64,000 bases of DNA from contig JAPQWV010000483.1 in assembly GCA_027422505.1 (NCBI GenBank), forward strand, positions 248,001 to 312,000, written 5' to 3'. The DNA is from Craterostigma plantagineum. Taxonomy: Eukaryota; Streptophyta; Magnoliopsida; Lamiales; Linderniaceae. A program made the translations under genes and the position numbers. Each line of letters starts with the position of its first letter. Position 1 is the stretch's first letter. The notes beneath the pieces are model-generated. The model was not told the DNA's origin. It worked only from the letters and a program-made list of their open reading frames with translations, and made no database searches. Positions 50,967 through 63,621 of the stretch are shown here, piece by piece.

Positions 50967-51854
50967 TCAAGCAGATCCTCCGCCGCCGCCTCTAACGCTC
51001 TTCCCATACCTATTACCCCTCAGAGCGCAGCACCCAATCGAATAAACCGTAATAACGAACACAACGAAGCATATGTTCATCACGGCCAACAATCTCCACT
51101 CCCTCTTAATGCTGTCCAAAACCGCAGTCTTGCAAGAAGTGCATTCGTAGCAGAGCTGCTTCTGATCGTTGCTCCACGCTCCGCAGTCCAAGTCGGGAAC
51201 GGCGGGTCCCGCTTTAGGGATCGTCCAGAAAGTCGCATTCTTGAACTCAAACCCGCAGTAAGTCGGAGGTTTGCAGCAACTAGACTGCAAACATGAATGT
51301 ATCTCTCCTTAGATATATGTTGTTGATCATCTAAGACAAAGAACAGCGTTGTTGCGTACCTTAATGGGAGACAGCTTATGCTTGTAGTAATCCTCGGGCT
51401 TACCACCTTCTATGCTCTGACAAAGCCTAACATCGACCATACAGCTCTTAATCTCATCCCAATTCTCGCCGTTTACTACATACTTCTGCAGCCATTTTGA
51501 GTAATCTCCGAGCCTATGTTCGCCCACTCCTCTCCCCGACAGGGCTTTCCCGGCGCCTTTGTTGGTCACGACGAAGGTGAAGATGGTGAAAGCTATGAGC
51601 CCTAATATGAGGAAGAATAAGACGGCTAGGTAAATCCATAGGAGGAAAGAAACCCTACACCATGAGCCAACGAGGCCGGCCAGGGAAAGGACGAGCAGGG
51701 AAACGCCGACGATGAGGAGAGGGGTTTTGAGGATCCTCTGGCATTTCGTCTCGGCGCTGACGTGGAACCATAGGGAGAAACCTACGGCGGTGAATGCGAG
51801 GATTAGGGTTAGGACGTTTAGGCATGTGATGATTCCTTGGCTGACTCGAGCCAT
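50967..51854 (-). CDS. Tetraspanin (plant TET family)
   Basis: Four-pass membrane organiser of the plasma membrane and exosomes. Two exons, 51360-51854 and 50967-51284, give 270 residues. Three N-terminal membrane helices (VLTLILAFTAVGFSLWF, LLIVGVSLLVLSLAGLV, LLWIYLAVLFFLILGLIAF) precede a large extracellular loop with conserved cysteines (SCMVDVRLCQ, then SSCCKPPTYCGF, the plant CCK motif, then CYECTSCK). The fourth helix is LLAVMNICFVVFVITVYSIG. The short cytosolic tail ends GGGGGSA. The last codons and 3' UTR were duplicated into unit A at 45570. It resembles the TET7/8/9 group, but I do not assign a number. Confidence 0.92.
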
Positions 51855-52542
51855 TCTTTCTTTCTTTCTTCTTCCGTGTGGAATTTGGAAAAGAAAAAGC
51901 TCTTGTTTGATGGAAGGATCGATGGATGCTTTCTCCTTTCTGAGAAAACGTTTTGTGTGATTGAAGAAAATGAGATTATGGGACGACGACTGAGAAATTA
52001 ATATATCGGAGGTTGCAATTGATTTTCCATGCGACGGTTAAAATGATGATGGTGCTTTCTCGTATTTATCCATGCGATATGGGGGAAGTGGTGTGAGAGA
52101 TCCCACTATTTGAGGGGTATTTTCGGTATTTCACAGATACGGTTCAATTTTGAGTTGAGCATCGTGGGTGGGCGTTGTAGGCCACGTTATTAGCCCACCA
52201 TCTTAGGAAACGTGGGAATTGTCTTCGGTTCGGGTCGGATCACATAACATTATCGTTGGACCAGGCGCTGTACAGTTTGATGGGCCATATTTTATTTTGG
52301 GCCTTTCTGGTCAAATGCTTCATATAGGAGGAATTTATCGACATTTACTTTAATTTCCCATAATTCTGAGTGCAATGCGTTTAGTATCGCCGTTTCCAAC
52401 GTTTCTTCGGCGGACTTTCCCATAATTCATAAGCACACCAAACTTACATGGCTTTTTTATTACAATATATGTACGAAGAGCAAACCTACCACTCACAGTC
52501 ACATACAAGAACGGTCAACAGAAAGCTCCTCAGTTCCCAGAA
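51855..52542. other. Divergent upstream region tetraspanin / enolase
   Basis: Promoters of both genes. TGGGCC motifs lie at about 52280 and 52298 on the enolase side. Nothing else seen. Confidence 0.5.
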
Positions 52543-54753
52543 ATGGCAGCAACTACTCAGCTACCTAAACCCATCTTCTCAGCCAAACCCACCTCGAACC
52601 CAACTCGCCGAGCTCATCTCTTCTCCTCCGTGCCGGCGCTTCCTAAGACGACCAAATCTCGGCCGCTCACCGTCCGCAGCGTCTCCTCCGTATCGTCGCC
52701 GCCGGCTTCTACCGCCGTTCACTCGAAGGAGAAGGTGAAGCACGTCAAGGCTCGTCAGATCGTCGACAGCCGAGGGAATCCGACGGTGGAGGTCGATTTG
52801 ATCACCGGCGATGGATCCATGTACCGATCGGCGGTGCCCAGCGGCGCCTCCACCGGGATCTACGAGGCCCTCGAGATGAGAGACGGCGACAAGAGTGTTT
52901 ACGGCGGTAAGAGCGTCGTTAACGCCGTGAGGAACGTCAACGAGGTGTTGGGCCCCAAGCTTGTAGGCATCGATGTCAGGTATTGAAATGTCTTTCCTTT
53001 GATGAAGAAAGCTGTAAAAAGGTCAGTTTTTTTATGTGAAGAACAGCAGTAAATTACTAATTTTGGTGTTTATTGATCACTTGGGGTCTAATTACGCATA
53101 GGAATCAGACCGATTTCGATGCGATTATGCTTGAAATCGATGGGACGCCAAACAAGTCCAAGCTCGGGGCGAACGCAATACTAGGAGTCTCTCTCAGCGT
53201 GTGTCGGGCGGGCGCAGGGGCTAAAGGCGTGCCACTTTACAAGCACATTCAAGAATTATCGAACACGAAAGAGCTCGTTATGCCCGTCCCAGCGTTCAAT
53301 GTAATAAACGGTGGCAGCCACGCTGGCAATAACCTCGCTATGCAAGAGTTCATGATACTCCCCGTAGGAGCGAGCACCTTCTCAGAAGCTCTTCGAATGG
53401 GCAGCGAAGGTTAGTCGAATCATCCTTTAATCGTCTCCCTTGTGAGCAATTGTTAGTGATTATAATTCAATGGGAAGAATGCTTTTTTTTTTTTTCTTGG
53501 GTTTTTGTACTGTGATACTGTGAACTTGGTTTCTTACATAGTTACATGGATTGTAATGGTAATTGCTGAACATGTGTTGTAGTGAGAAGCTTGATAAGCT
53601 GACTAGTTTTGCAATATTTTTCTTCGGTTCTTGGACAGTTTACCATACTCTGAAGGGCATAATCAAAGCTAAGTATGGACAAGATGCTTGCAATGTCGGC
53701 GATGAAGGTGGATTTGCTCCCAACGTTCAAGACAACAGGGAAGGATTAGTGCTTCTTATGGATGCCATAGATAAAGCTGGGTACACTGGCAAAGTACGTG
53801 CGTCACTTTTTTCGTTTTCGATTTAAGGAATTCTTTATCAGCTAATTTCGTTTCGTTCAGATCAAGATAGGAATGGACGTGGCTGCTTCTGAGTTCTTAA
53901 CGAAGGAAGGCAACTACGACCTCAATTTCAAGAAACAGCCCAACGATGGGGCCCACGTTCTTACAGCCGAAAGCCTAGGAAATCTTTACAAGGAGTTTGT
54001 AAGGGATTTCCCAATCGTATCTATCGAGGATCCCTTCGACCAGGACGACTGGAAATCTTGGTCTTCTCTTCAGTCCCAAGTCGACATACAGCTCGTGGGC
54101 GACGACTTGCTTGTTACGAACCCTAAGAGGATAGCAGAAGCTATTCACAAGAAGGCCTGCAATGCTCTGCTGTTGAAGGTAAAGCAAAGCATTATAACAC
54201 AAAACTATCACTTCTTACATCCATATCCACTTCTCATATTCAAAAGATCGATTTTTTTTTGCGGGTTTAGGTTAATCAGATTGGAACGGTGACTGAATCG
54301 ATCCAAGCAGCACTCGACTCGAAAACTGCTGGCTGGGGAGTGATGGTTAGCCACCGAAGTGGGGAAACAGAGGATAACTTCATTGCAGATTTGTCAGTTG
54401 GCTTAGCCAGTGGGCAGGTAATAATATAGTTAGTTTCGACTTTATCGATTTCATTACAAGTTTTATAACTTCGAATTTCGACGACTCTTTGCCTAAATCG
54501 CATTCTTGATTTAAATCGGTGCAGATTAAGACAGGGGCGCCTTGCAGAAGCGAGCGATTAGCCAAGTATAACCAGGTAACTAAGAAGGCAAAGGAGGCTG
54601 ATATATCATCATTACAGTTGGACAACACAGTTGGTTACAACTTCATTTCAGTTTGCTTATGTTTGTTTCAATGTGATTTTATTACAGCTTCTGCGCATTG
54701 AAGAGGAGCTTGGAGATGTTCGTTACGCTGGTGAGGCCTTTAGGTTTCCTTAG
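52543..54753 (+). CDS. ENO1: Enolase, plastidial (ENO1 type)
   Basis: Converts 2-phosphoglycerate to phosphoenolpyruvate in plastid glycolysis. Seven exons: 52543-52979, 53102-53409, 53639-53793, 53861-54178, 54271-54417, 54525-54575 and 54688-54753, giving 493 residues. The first 60 or so are a Ser/Pro-rich transit peptide, which separates it from the cytosolic enolase. Motifs: [59 protein letters not shown], and the signature [15 protein letters not shown] followed by SHRSGETED. Catalytic Lys and Glu residues are in place. The protein ends AGEAFRFP. An ATG at 52448 in another frame is not used. Confidence 0.95.
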
Positions 54754-55719
54754 AGAACAGTTTAAAATAAACGATGATGATGGTGAGGTTCAGAACGTTT
54801 TGGGGCAGCAAAGAAATTTATTTTCTTGGTATCTAAGACCCTTTTTTCGTTGTTGTTGAAAGAAGAAGATATAATAATGAGCTGTTCCTTGTTTTCTATA
54901 ACGCGATTTTCTAAGAAAACAATTTCTTGTTTTTTATATATTTCCCTACGTTAGTTGCCAACATTGATTACCTCGGACTTGTAAAGAAAATCTTAAATTC
55001 GTCATTTGAGGAATGTTGAAATGGAACAAAGGCAAATCCTGAGGAATGTTATACTATATTAATATTCAGAGGGAGGAATATTCCACAGTTCGAATTGGCC
55101 CTTGCTTTAAAGTGCATTATAGGAGTATTAATTACTACAAGATAGATAAAATAAAAAGTTAGTATTTCGTAAAGTGCAAATGATACTTTTAGTAATGCTT
55201 TGCTTGTGGTCTGTACATTATATATTGTATGACAATTCCATATTTATCTTGGGAGTTGCTTTATATATTAGCAAAGAATTTTCTTGCACATCAACTACGA
55301 GTAATGTTGACATAAAATGCTAGGTTTGTAGTTTATGGATTGGGTACCATTAAAGATTCCACTCCAAAGCTGACGAACAATGAATAAAGCAAAATTATCA
55401 AATACATGTTCATCTCAATTGATACAACTATAAAAAAATTGCCTACAAATAATAAAAAAAGATGACTAAACTAGAGATTAAAAAGAAGGCATTAAACGAA
55501 CATTCATGTTTGCGAAATGGGGTTTTCGAATAAGTGCTTCGTGTCTCAGTAAAACGATTGTTTTTCTTGTTCGACCACGCAAGGGCATAACCGTCATTTA
55601 CCTAATAAAGCTCTGTTTTTTCTCTTTTTCTTAGTGGACTCTGCTTTGAACTTTGCTTTGTGTTGTGTTGAGTTTGATGATGATAAGTGGAGACTCCATT
55701 TTCACAAAGGAGAGACTTA
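54754..55719. other. Enolase 3' region and DUF1666 upstream region
   Basis: No coding feature in nearly 1 kb of AT-rich DNA. Confidence 0.5.
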
Positions 55720-57822
55720 ATGATTAAGAAAATGCTGCAATGTCCTAAAGAAACAATAGTTAGGCTTTTCTACGATGTCTCGAGCTCTTTTCTCCTCCTC
55801 TCCATCTTCTTCTACTTCACCTCCATTTTCCTTTCTAAGCTCTTCGTCTTCTTCGGCGCCAATCCTTTCTACCAAAGGTTTATATAATACACAAAAAAGA
55901 TATATATCTTGATGATAGTAGTCTTTCTGATTATGCTGATATATATAATTATCCATGCAGGAATCAAGATGGATTTGAGTTCAACGAGTTTTCTGAAGAA
56001 GACGAAGTGGAAAATGAAGACGATGAATATAACTACAGCTCAAAAACGGTTAACGAGGATGGTACTAATAATATTGAATATCTGGTTTCAGACATCATTC
56101 ATGGAGAAGAAACTGTTCGTTCCATGGATTCTTTTGACGAAGAATCATTGCATGAAAGCTCCGAAGTTGACGACGACAGTGAAGAAACGTATCACAGCAC
56201 ACCAACTTTCGAATCTTGCGACAGCGATGAAGAAGAAGAAAGAGAAGAGGAAGAAGACGATGAGATTATTCTAGAAAGAGACTCAGAATATTCTCACAAT
56301 GATTGTGATATCATTGCTGATATGGAGATTAAGCCCACGTCAAGATTTGCTACAAATTCGAATCTTAACATCTCGAAAATGGCAAATATTAAGTTCAGAC
56401 AAGATGAAGAAGATTCCCACGCTTTTCAGACAAAGCACTCATTGGCCAAAGAACGAGCGGCCTACGCCGTCGATCACGAAATATACGGCGACACCTTCAC
56501 CGTTGGATCGACGTCCAAAGATTCATCTGAATGGAGGAGTTCGATAAACTGCAGAGACGATTCTTGTACGGACGACCCATTCTCTTCTTCCTCGAGGAGA
56601 AGCTGTCCCAAGTGGGAATCTTACACTGTGTTCCAAAAGTACGATGAAGAGATGCTCTTCTTGGACAGAATCAGCGCCCAGAAACTCCATGAAACAGGTT
56701 TTTTTTTTCTTCTTTATTTTTCATTTAATCATTACATCCTAAGTATCGATTCTCTCGCCCAATCGATATTCTTACTTTCTAACGCAGAGTCGCTGAGATC
56801 GATACAAGCATGCCCAAGGTCAATATCTGAGAGAATCGTTTACAAGCTCTCATCATCGTCTTCGTCGGCAAGAAAGAAGAGATCAGAATTATACGATAGA
56901 AACCCTTACCACGAACTAGAGTCAGCTTACGTGGCACAAATCTGCATTACGTGGGAGGCTTTAAACTGGAATTATAAGTACTTCCAACGCCTTAGATCTT
57001 CCCGCCGAGAGTTCGATCCTGGCTGCCCAGCTTACGTGGCGCAGCAGTTTCAGCAGTTTCAAGTTTTATTGCAGAGGTACGTTGAGAATGAGCCCTACGA
57101 AAATGGAAGAAGGCCTGAGATCTATGTAAGGATGAGGAGTTTGGCGCCTAAACTGCTTCAAGTTCCTGAATATAGAGGTTACTATACTATACACAGATTA
57201 TTATTAAACTGCAGAAAATTTATAACTATGTCGTCCCAGGTTTTATTTTCATCTTATGTTTTTTGTTATAATGTTGTTGAAGATTCGGATAGAGATGAAG
57301 GGATAGAACAAGGGCGAGGATCGAGGATTCCATCAAGTTCGTTTCTTGCTATAATGGAAGAAGCGATTAGGACATTCATGAGCTTCCTTAAACAAGATAA
57401 GAAAAGTCACTGTCAGATTCTTGCTGATTTGTTCAGGAGAAAGAGAAGAGGCTCAGCAGATTTGACACTTCTCTTCTTGTTAAAGAAAGTCAACAAAAAG
57501 GTATCATCATTTTCTTCATTTCTCCAAACTATTCATTCATTTCTTGATCATATTTCTTCTGCAATGAATGCAGAAAAAGGCGAAGGTGAATGAGCTGCGT
57601 CGTTCGGGGAAGTGCTTGGGAAGAAGGAGGCTTAGGAATCACGATGAAGAGCTTGAGATTTTAATGGCTTTGATAGATCTCATAGTTGTCTCAAGGGTGC
57701 TGAGAATGAGCGATTTGAATGGCGAACAGCTTCATTGGTGTGAGAATAAGATGAGCAAAGTTAAAGTCTCAGATGGAAAACTGCAGAGAGATTCTTCACC
57801 GCTTTTCTTTCCTGCGCACTAA
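55720..57822 (+). CDS. DUF1666 (L34Ae-like) protein of unknown function
   Basis: Plant-only DUF1666 family. Five exons, 55720-55877, 55961-56697, 56788-57177, 57283-57500 and 57574-57822, give 583 residues. A single hydrophobic segment (SSFLLLSIFFYFTSIFLSKL) lies near the N terminus, then a long acidic, Ser-rich stretch (DEEEEREEEEDDEII). The conserved C-terminal block holds ESAYVAQICITWEALNWNY, GCPAYVAQQFQQFQVLLQRY, FLAIMEEAIRTFMSFLKQDK and LQRDSSPLFFPAH. Three introns happen to be open in the same frame, which makes a 528-residue read-through frame; the splice signals and family continuity argue against retention. The ribosomal name L34Ae in databases has no support here. Confidence 0.82.
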
Positions 57823-59608
57823 GCTTAGATATATGATTCTCTTTTCTATTTTTTGGGGTTTGTTATATATAGTGAATAAATAACGAATGTTATGGCGATT
57901 CTGATAATATTCAATGTGAAATCAAATTAGAATAAATTTGACAGAAATATAGAAGAAGCTGAATTAACTAAAAAAATTGCCTTCCAAGCCATTTGAATAG
58001 AATGCTTACAACCTGATGTTCTTGGAAAATGGGATAAAAAGAAAAAGGTCAATGAATAGTAAAAGAAAAAGCTATGTATCGATGACAAGGTGCTGATTTT
58101 GCATGACGTGCATGGGATTATCCATTATGAATATCCACCAAGGATATACAAAATCCTTTTTTCTAAAGATTTGCTTAGCTGGGGAAAATTTAAAAGTAGA
58201 ATAAATAGATTTGACTATTGTTCATATTAAATTCCCATGAAGCTGCCAGTCGTGTGCTTTTAGCTTTTATATTTCGTTTTGAAATTAACATTTTATTTTT
58301 CTCATTCAACGATTGTTTGGTGAAAGACATGCACGGCTATCCTTTTTTTTGTCCAATCATATTTCATTCTTTTAAATATAATTTTTATATCTATTACAAA
58401 TATATTCTTGCATGGAACATGGAGATGTCTCAAGTTAAAGTGGACACTAGTATGCTGGGGAAATGTGGATGAAAAGCATTGATTTTTCATTTTATTTATG
58501 CAGAATTGGAATCCTTTTAAAAGTTGAGAAATAAAGATGCGCACTACTTTTGTGTTGGCAGTGAATAAGTAATAAAGAACAAAGAGGATAGAGCAGAGTC
58601 ACTTTTATCTAAGTTAACAACGTTATCTATCTAAACTTAGCATTTACATACGACGACGATATATAAATATGTGTATGTGTGTAAAGCGAAATGAATAGGA
58701 AAATAAAGCAAATCTGAAAACACATTCAAAAGATGACACATGCTTGCATTCAAAGGATATAGGTTCCGCATGGAAAGCGAAGAAAAACAAAGTGTTTGTA
58801 CATACATACATAATACATACATACATACATACATACATATAATGTATGAAGTGTTTGTATAGATGTAATAAATCGTAGAGCTCCCTTAGCTCCAAATGAT
58901 GGGCCAACGCCCGCGAAAGGAGTTGCTCCCCTCCTCATGCAAATGTTAAAAACTCAATCTTTTCTTCTTTTTGTCCTTAAATTACATAAAGATTAGATTT
59001 TAACTTAAGTCCATGAGATGGCAGCTCTATCTCATCTTAACCCTCCATCTTGGAACAAAGAGAGCTCTTCGATATAATCATCAATCATATACCAATTGAA
59101 TCGAAGAAGATGAGAGTTTTGCTCCTTATATTGAAGACACAATAAGCATCTTTACTACTTTATATTTTATACTTCGACGCTGTAGGTAAATAAACATCAC
59201 AACTGTGAAAAAGAACGACTTGGATTGAAATAACATTTATTGATTCTTGTCGGAGATCAAACCTCGTTATCATCCACATCTTTAAATTATTGTATTGTTA
59301 ACCCAAAGTTAATGTTGTCATCAAGTGTCCAGCGCTTTTATGGTATATTGTTCAAAACTCGTGTCACAAAATTGAAAATTACATCAATATATTATTACAT
59401 CAATATATCGAATCTCTATATTAGCATCTCCAGCAAGGTATCATCACATATAGTGCTTTGATATATCCTTTAATGGTCCTAATAGGTAATTCTAATTAAG
59501 CCCACAGCAAAATGTCACACACTCATCATCAATTTATCTCTGCCATTCATCATGTATTTCACAACGTCACATATAATCACCATCAACGATCGCTGTTGTT
59601 CTTATTTG
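57823..59608. other. Intergenic DNA with (CATA)n microsatellite
   Basis: No gene supported. A CATA/TACA tetranucleotide run lies at about 58801-58840. Open frames around 58302-58938 come from this repeat and AT-rich DNA. Confidence 0.55.
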
Positions 59609-60894
59609 TTAAGGAAAAGAAACCCCAGAAAAGGCACTCATTGCTACCATGGAACTCCTCTTCACAAACCTTCCTTTGATTCTTGGTCTTTTCTGGGCAT
59701 TTAGTTTCCTAACTTGGTAACGAATCTTCTTCGAAAACAACCTCGTCCTCCTCTTCTCTTTGTACCTCATAACCCTCGCCTCTCTCTCAGGCCCCCATCG
59801 TAGCCCTACGATTCCTCTCACGGATGGAACCTTTTGAAGAAAAACACAAACATTTTACATAAGTACTATGTTGTGAGAGGATCTTTACATTAAATAAAAG
59901 ATATGCAATGTATATACCGTGAAGTCATCTATGCTGAAATGGTGAGGACGAACACCATCGATCCACGGAGAATTATCTTGACTCTCCCACGACTCCATGA
60001 CTGCTTCGTAATTGAGCTTCAGCTTCATGTTATTACTAATACTGTTATTACCATGATCATATGGAACTCTCGTCGCTTCACCAAGAATGTCACTTTCTGA
60101 TTTGATTCCTTCGCCTTTCGTTTGGTTGGTGCTGTTATAGTCGTCGAAATCCCAATCGAATTCAATATCCAACTGAGGATTATCATCGACATGGCAAGAA
60201 GCTATTGCTGCTTGTACTTCTTCGTCGCTGTCTTCATCTTCTTCTTCCTCCTTGGCTTTATTATTAACTGCTGATGATCTTATTTCAAGCCCTAAATCTA
60301 CTAATCTACTGATCCCACAAGAAGCATTATCCTCCTCTAACATATTCCCTACTGAGAAATCTACATCGCCTATGTCAAGACAATGATCATCATCACCAAG
60401 AAAACCCTCTTCAGTACCTAATAACTTCACACAATCAAAGTCATCCTCAAAACTAGGAGGAAAAACAGGCACACTTTGTTCTTCGTTCTGATCGTCGTAT
60501 GGATGAAAAGTACGCCACTCTTCAATGCTATTAATCTCAGGCACTGTAGGAACAGTATTAGGGTTATTACTGATCGATGGTTGTAGTGGTCGAAACCTTG
60601 GAGTTCTTGCCTTCTTAGTGAACCTTGGTGCCAAGAAGGTGATGATGACGATGATGATGGATTGTGATGATGATCTATCTTGTAAGAAGAAGAGGTTCCA
60701 AGGCGAAACCTCTCATGTTTGCTTGCTAATTGATTAGCCGAGTGGACCGATGAATCGCATGCTTGGCACAGAAAAGCATCGTCGGCCGTGCAAAACCATC
60801 GAGCCCTCTTCACCAGGCAGTTTTCGCAAGCCCTAGCAGTTTTGCCACCTATTGCGTTTGCAGCTTTTGCACTTCTTTCAATGGTGGTGTTCAT
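59609..60894 (-). CDS. CONSTANS-like protein, group III (one B-box plus CCT), frameshifted
   Basis: Transcription regulator of the BBX/COL6-COL16 group. Exon 1 runs 60894 to 59918 and exon 2 is 59609-59830. Exon 1 opens with a single B-box zinc finger ([20 protein letters not shown] then [18 protein letters not shown]). Exon 2 encodes the CCT domain ([20 protein letters not shown], then [14 protein letters not shown]). Between them, at 60621-60627, the frame changes: the start frame reads SPSWHQG and then departs, while the frame needed for [11 protein letters not shown] and the acidic middle is shifted by one missing base. As written, translation from the start would stop at 60427 without the CCT domain. 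Either the allele is truncated or the consensus lacks a base. Confidence 0.85.
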
Positions 60895-62577
60895 TTTTTT
60901 TATTTTCTGATAGTAATTAGTTATTACAGAAGATGATGATGATGGAACTGTTTGGCTTCAAAGAGGGATTGAAACCTTTTCGATGTGTATGTAAGGTTAG
61001 TTGAAGCAGTGATTCAACCGACAGAGAAATATAAGTGTTTCTTCGTCTACATATAATACCTTCTTACATTGGACTCTTGGCGGTTCTTTCTTTTACAGTT
61101 GAAGATTGAAATGTGTTTGTAATGGGCCCCACGGAATAGTTCGTAGCATGCTTGTGATTGGTTGGAACTCTAACGTTTATCTTCAAGATTGCATTTTTAT
61201 TGGCTGCTTGTCGCAATTATGGGGATGGACATGTTAAGTCTTTTGGCAAGATTATAGAAGTATACAATATGATTGAACCACCTACACTAATTTTTTAGAT
61301 GATTTTTTTTTTTGTGAGTTGTGGTCCTCGATATGCATGGCTTCTTCATGATTGAGAAGCCCAATGGTTTATAATTTGTTACAATTTTTTTTAACCATTT
61401 TTCCTCCACTGAGTAGAGGAGTGGATGTGATTTGATTATAACTTTGAATGACTTTATGTCCTCCACTGAATTTTAATTTAGTTTTTCAGGACAATAATTT
61501 CTGTTTCTGCAGTTACTCTTATTGCAAGGGTGCGACGAGACGAGGCGATTCGATCTATGGGAATTATTTTGGCCTCACGAATGAATTATTATACCATTTT
61601 CCATCAAGAACTATCAAAGATAACCAAATCTCATATTCATATATTGTTATTCATGAATATGCAGAGAATGTAGGGCAATCTTTCAAAACAGAAAATTACA
61701 CAAACGTTGGCAAAAACAAAACAAGTCACCAGATTTATTACAATTCGTCCAGCATCGGTTTGTGCAAAGCACTGCCATCACTTTAAGACAAAGAGAACTC
61801 GGTAAAATTCTGATGAAATATGAACTCCGTTTTCCTTACATGTAACTTAAAAGCTGAGACACGGATTTTTCGACGTTATTCGAATGTTTGGAACCGAATT
61901 CCTTCACCTGCAAAATAAATCATCTGTCGTGTGAATGAAGCAGTCGAAAATTAAATGCAAGACGCAGCGTAAATGCCTTGCCTTAAAGGTTTGTCGAAGT
62001 CGAACGTGGTTACAATATATACAACCATGATTTCTCATGACCTAATTTGCTGCTATGTTCTATGTATCGAAGCTAATAATATATGGGATTGAGTATCTCA
62101 CGCCCGAATCAAATGAGACCCTAAGCTCTTAAGTTGATGTTATGTGACTGAGTATCTCACACCCTCAGAATAAGCAGCAATACTTAATGAGGTAAACAGA
62201 GCACGAGGATGGGTAGTGAGTGAGAAGTGATTTATCAATGCGTGCTTTCATCAAGAGACCAAAGAATGATTCAGATGCAAGAAAAGTCTACCATACATAC
62301 CAAAACAAAACACAAGAGGACTGATCAGCAATTTGCACAGATTGATGTAAATTCCTCTAGGTGAATTTTCCTTCTTAGAGTGGCAGTATGCACAAATTCG
62401 ATTATCCTTAGAGCCTTCTATCTATCAATCAATACACCATTCTGCTTTCGAGATGATGAAGGTGAGCTTACTTCATAGATTTGGGGGATCATGATAATGA
62501 ATTATGCGAAAGCAGCAATAGAAACTCTTAAACAAAGCCCAACTACCCACAAATAGACAAGAATGCTTTATTACCTC
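60895..62577. other. COL gene upstream region and NDUFB10 3' side
   Basis: AT-rich, no gene seen. The open frame 61448-61786 has no domain. Two related short blocks (AGTATCTCACRCCC) occur near 62093 and 62151. Confidence 0.5.
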
Positions 62578-63006
62578 TCAAACAGCCTCCTCCACATCCT
62601 TGGGACCTAAACAATACAAACAAGCATCAATCAGGCAAAATTTCATCATCGTTTAGGCGACACCTAAACGAATCGGCACAAGAATAATCGAATCGAAGAA
62701 ATAACGTAACGAACCATGGAATTCGTGAGGGCGATGATCTTTTCCCCAACCAACCCCGCGAGTGGCTTCCAAGTATTGGTGGACCAAATGCCTGCACTTT
62801 TGGAGGTGATTCACACCTTCGATTCGATAGCACCATCTCAGCTTCTCCCTTAAGATCTTCGCCTTCTCGATTTGGATCCACTTTTCCCTAACGAGATGCT
62901 CCCTCATCTCCAGCATCGCGACCGGGTCCTTGTACGGGTTTGACGGGTCGAAATCGTCCGGCGGACCCTCGTCGGCGAACAACGGAGCTCCTTTCTTTCG
63001 ACCCAT
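62578..63006 (-). CDS. Complex I subunit NDUFB10 (PDSW)
   Basis: Accessory membrane-arm subunit of mitochondrial NADH:ubiquinone oxidoreductase. Two exons, 62715-63006 and 62578-62606, give 106 residues, as in the plant NDUFB10-A/B proteins. Sequence marks: MGRKKGAPLFADEGPPDDFD, NPYKDPVAMLEMREHLVREK, the conserved Cys pair in WCYRIEGVNHLQKCRHLV, and GVGWGKDHRPHEFH. The second exon adds only GPKDVEEAV, a short variable tail, so its border is less certain than the rest. It is divergent from the NIMIN-like gene across a 615-bp gap. Confidence 0.93.
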
Positions 63007-63283
63007 TTCAATTTCTTCTCTCCTTCGTTTTCCTCGGAGAAATTGCGAAGCTGAATCTGATTAGTTTCTCAGTTGTGCGGCGGAGCTGAAGAAAAACTCA
63101 CCTGTCGGGTCAGTATGAGGCATTTACGAAGTGCAAAATACAATATGCCCCTTGATCGTTACAGTAGTTACACTCATACCCCTAATAAACAACAAATTCA
63201 CAATGGCTCTTGGGCTGGCCAACAAGTCCACGTGAATTGGGCCTAAAGAAGAAAAAGACCTAAAAGCAAGCACCACAGCATGC

Positions 63284-63317
63284 TGACGTCATTTGATGTC
63301 GTCATCACGCTTCGTCA
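63284..63317 (+). promoter_or_regulatory. as-1-like cluster of three TGACG motifs
   Basis: TGACGTCA at 63284-63291, then CGTCA at 63300-63304 and 63313-63317. Counting the CGTCA inside the palindrome (63287), the three lie exactly 13 bp apart. TGACG pairs form as-1 elements bound by TGA bZIP factors, partners of NPR1. The cluster is about 305-340 bp upstream of a NIMIN-type NPR1 interactor, so salicylate control is a reasonable inference. It could instead serve the divergent NDUFB10 gene. Confidence 0.55.
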
Positions 63318-63621
63318 TCGATTCGATTTGTTGATAAAGACCACGACTTTGTGTCTAATTCAAACTAAACAAAGACCTTAAGCATCTTGAGAGAGCGAGA
63401 GAAGCAACTAATACAAGCATTTTCCAGGCAAATCATATTTACAATCCAAACCGACGAAATCAAAAGTCAAAAAGTCTTGTTTATATATTAATATATACAC
63501 AACAGTAGGACGTAGTTGTCTGCCCACCATGTCTGCATTGCAATTTGCATATATAGGCGAGCGAACAAGATAAAAGAGGACTAACCGTGATATTATTACA
63601 CGAACACGTCAGCAGACATCT

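Larger units (their letters stand above)
45571..50979. repeat. Tandem segmental duplication, unit B, split by a Copia insertion
   Basis: Matches unit A over 45571-47187 and again over about 50672-50979; the foreign stretch between is the Copia remnant. The join of unit A to unit B at 45570/45571 puts tetraspanin tail next to GDPD-upstream sequence, the expected head-to-tail junction. Unit B ends inside the intact tetraspanin gene. Confidence 0.88.

Noticed and set aside
56007..57593. Single 528-residue frame across DUF1666 introns
   Set aside because: Good splice signals remove segments at 56698-56787 and 57178-57282 that break conserved regions; open by chance.
61448..61786. 112-residue plus-strand frame
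   Set aside because: No domain or splice context; AT-rich.
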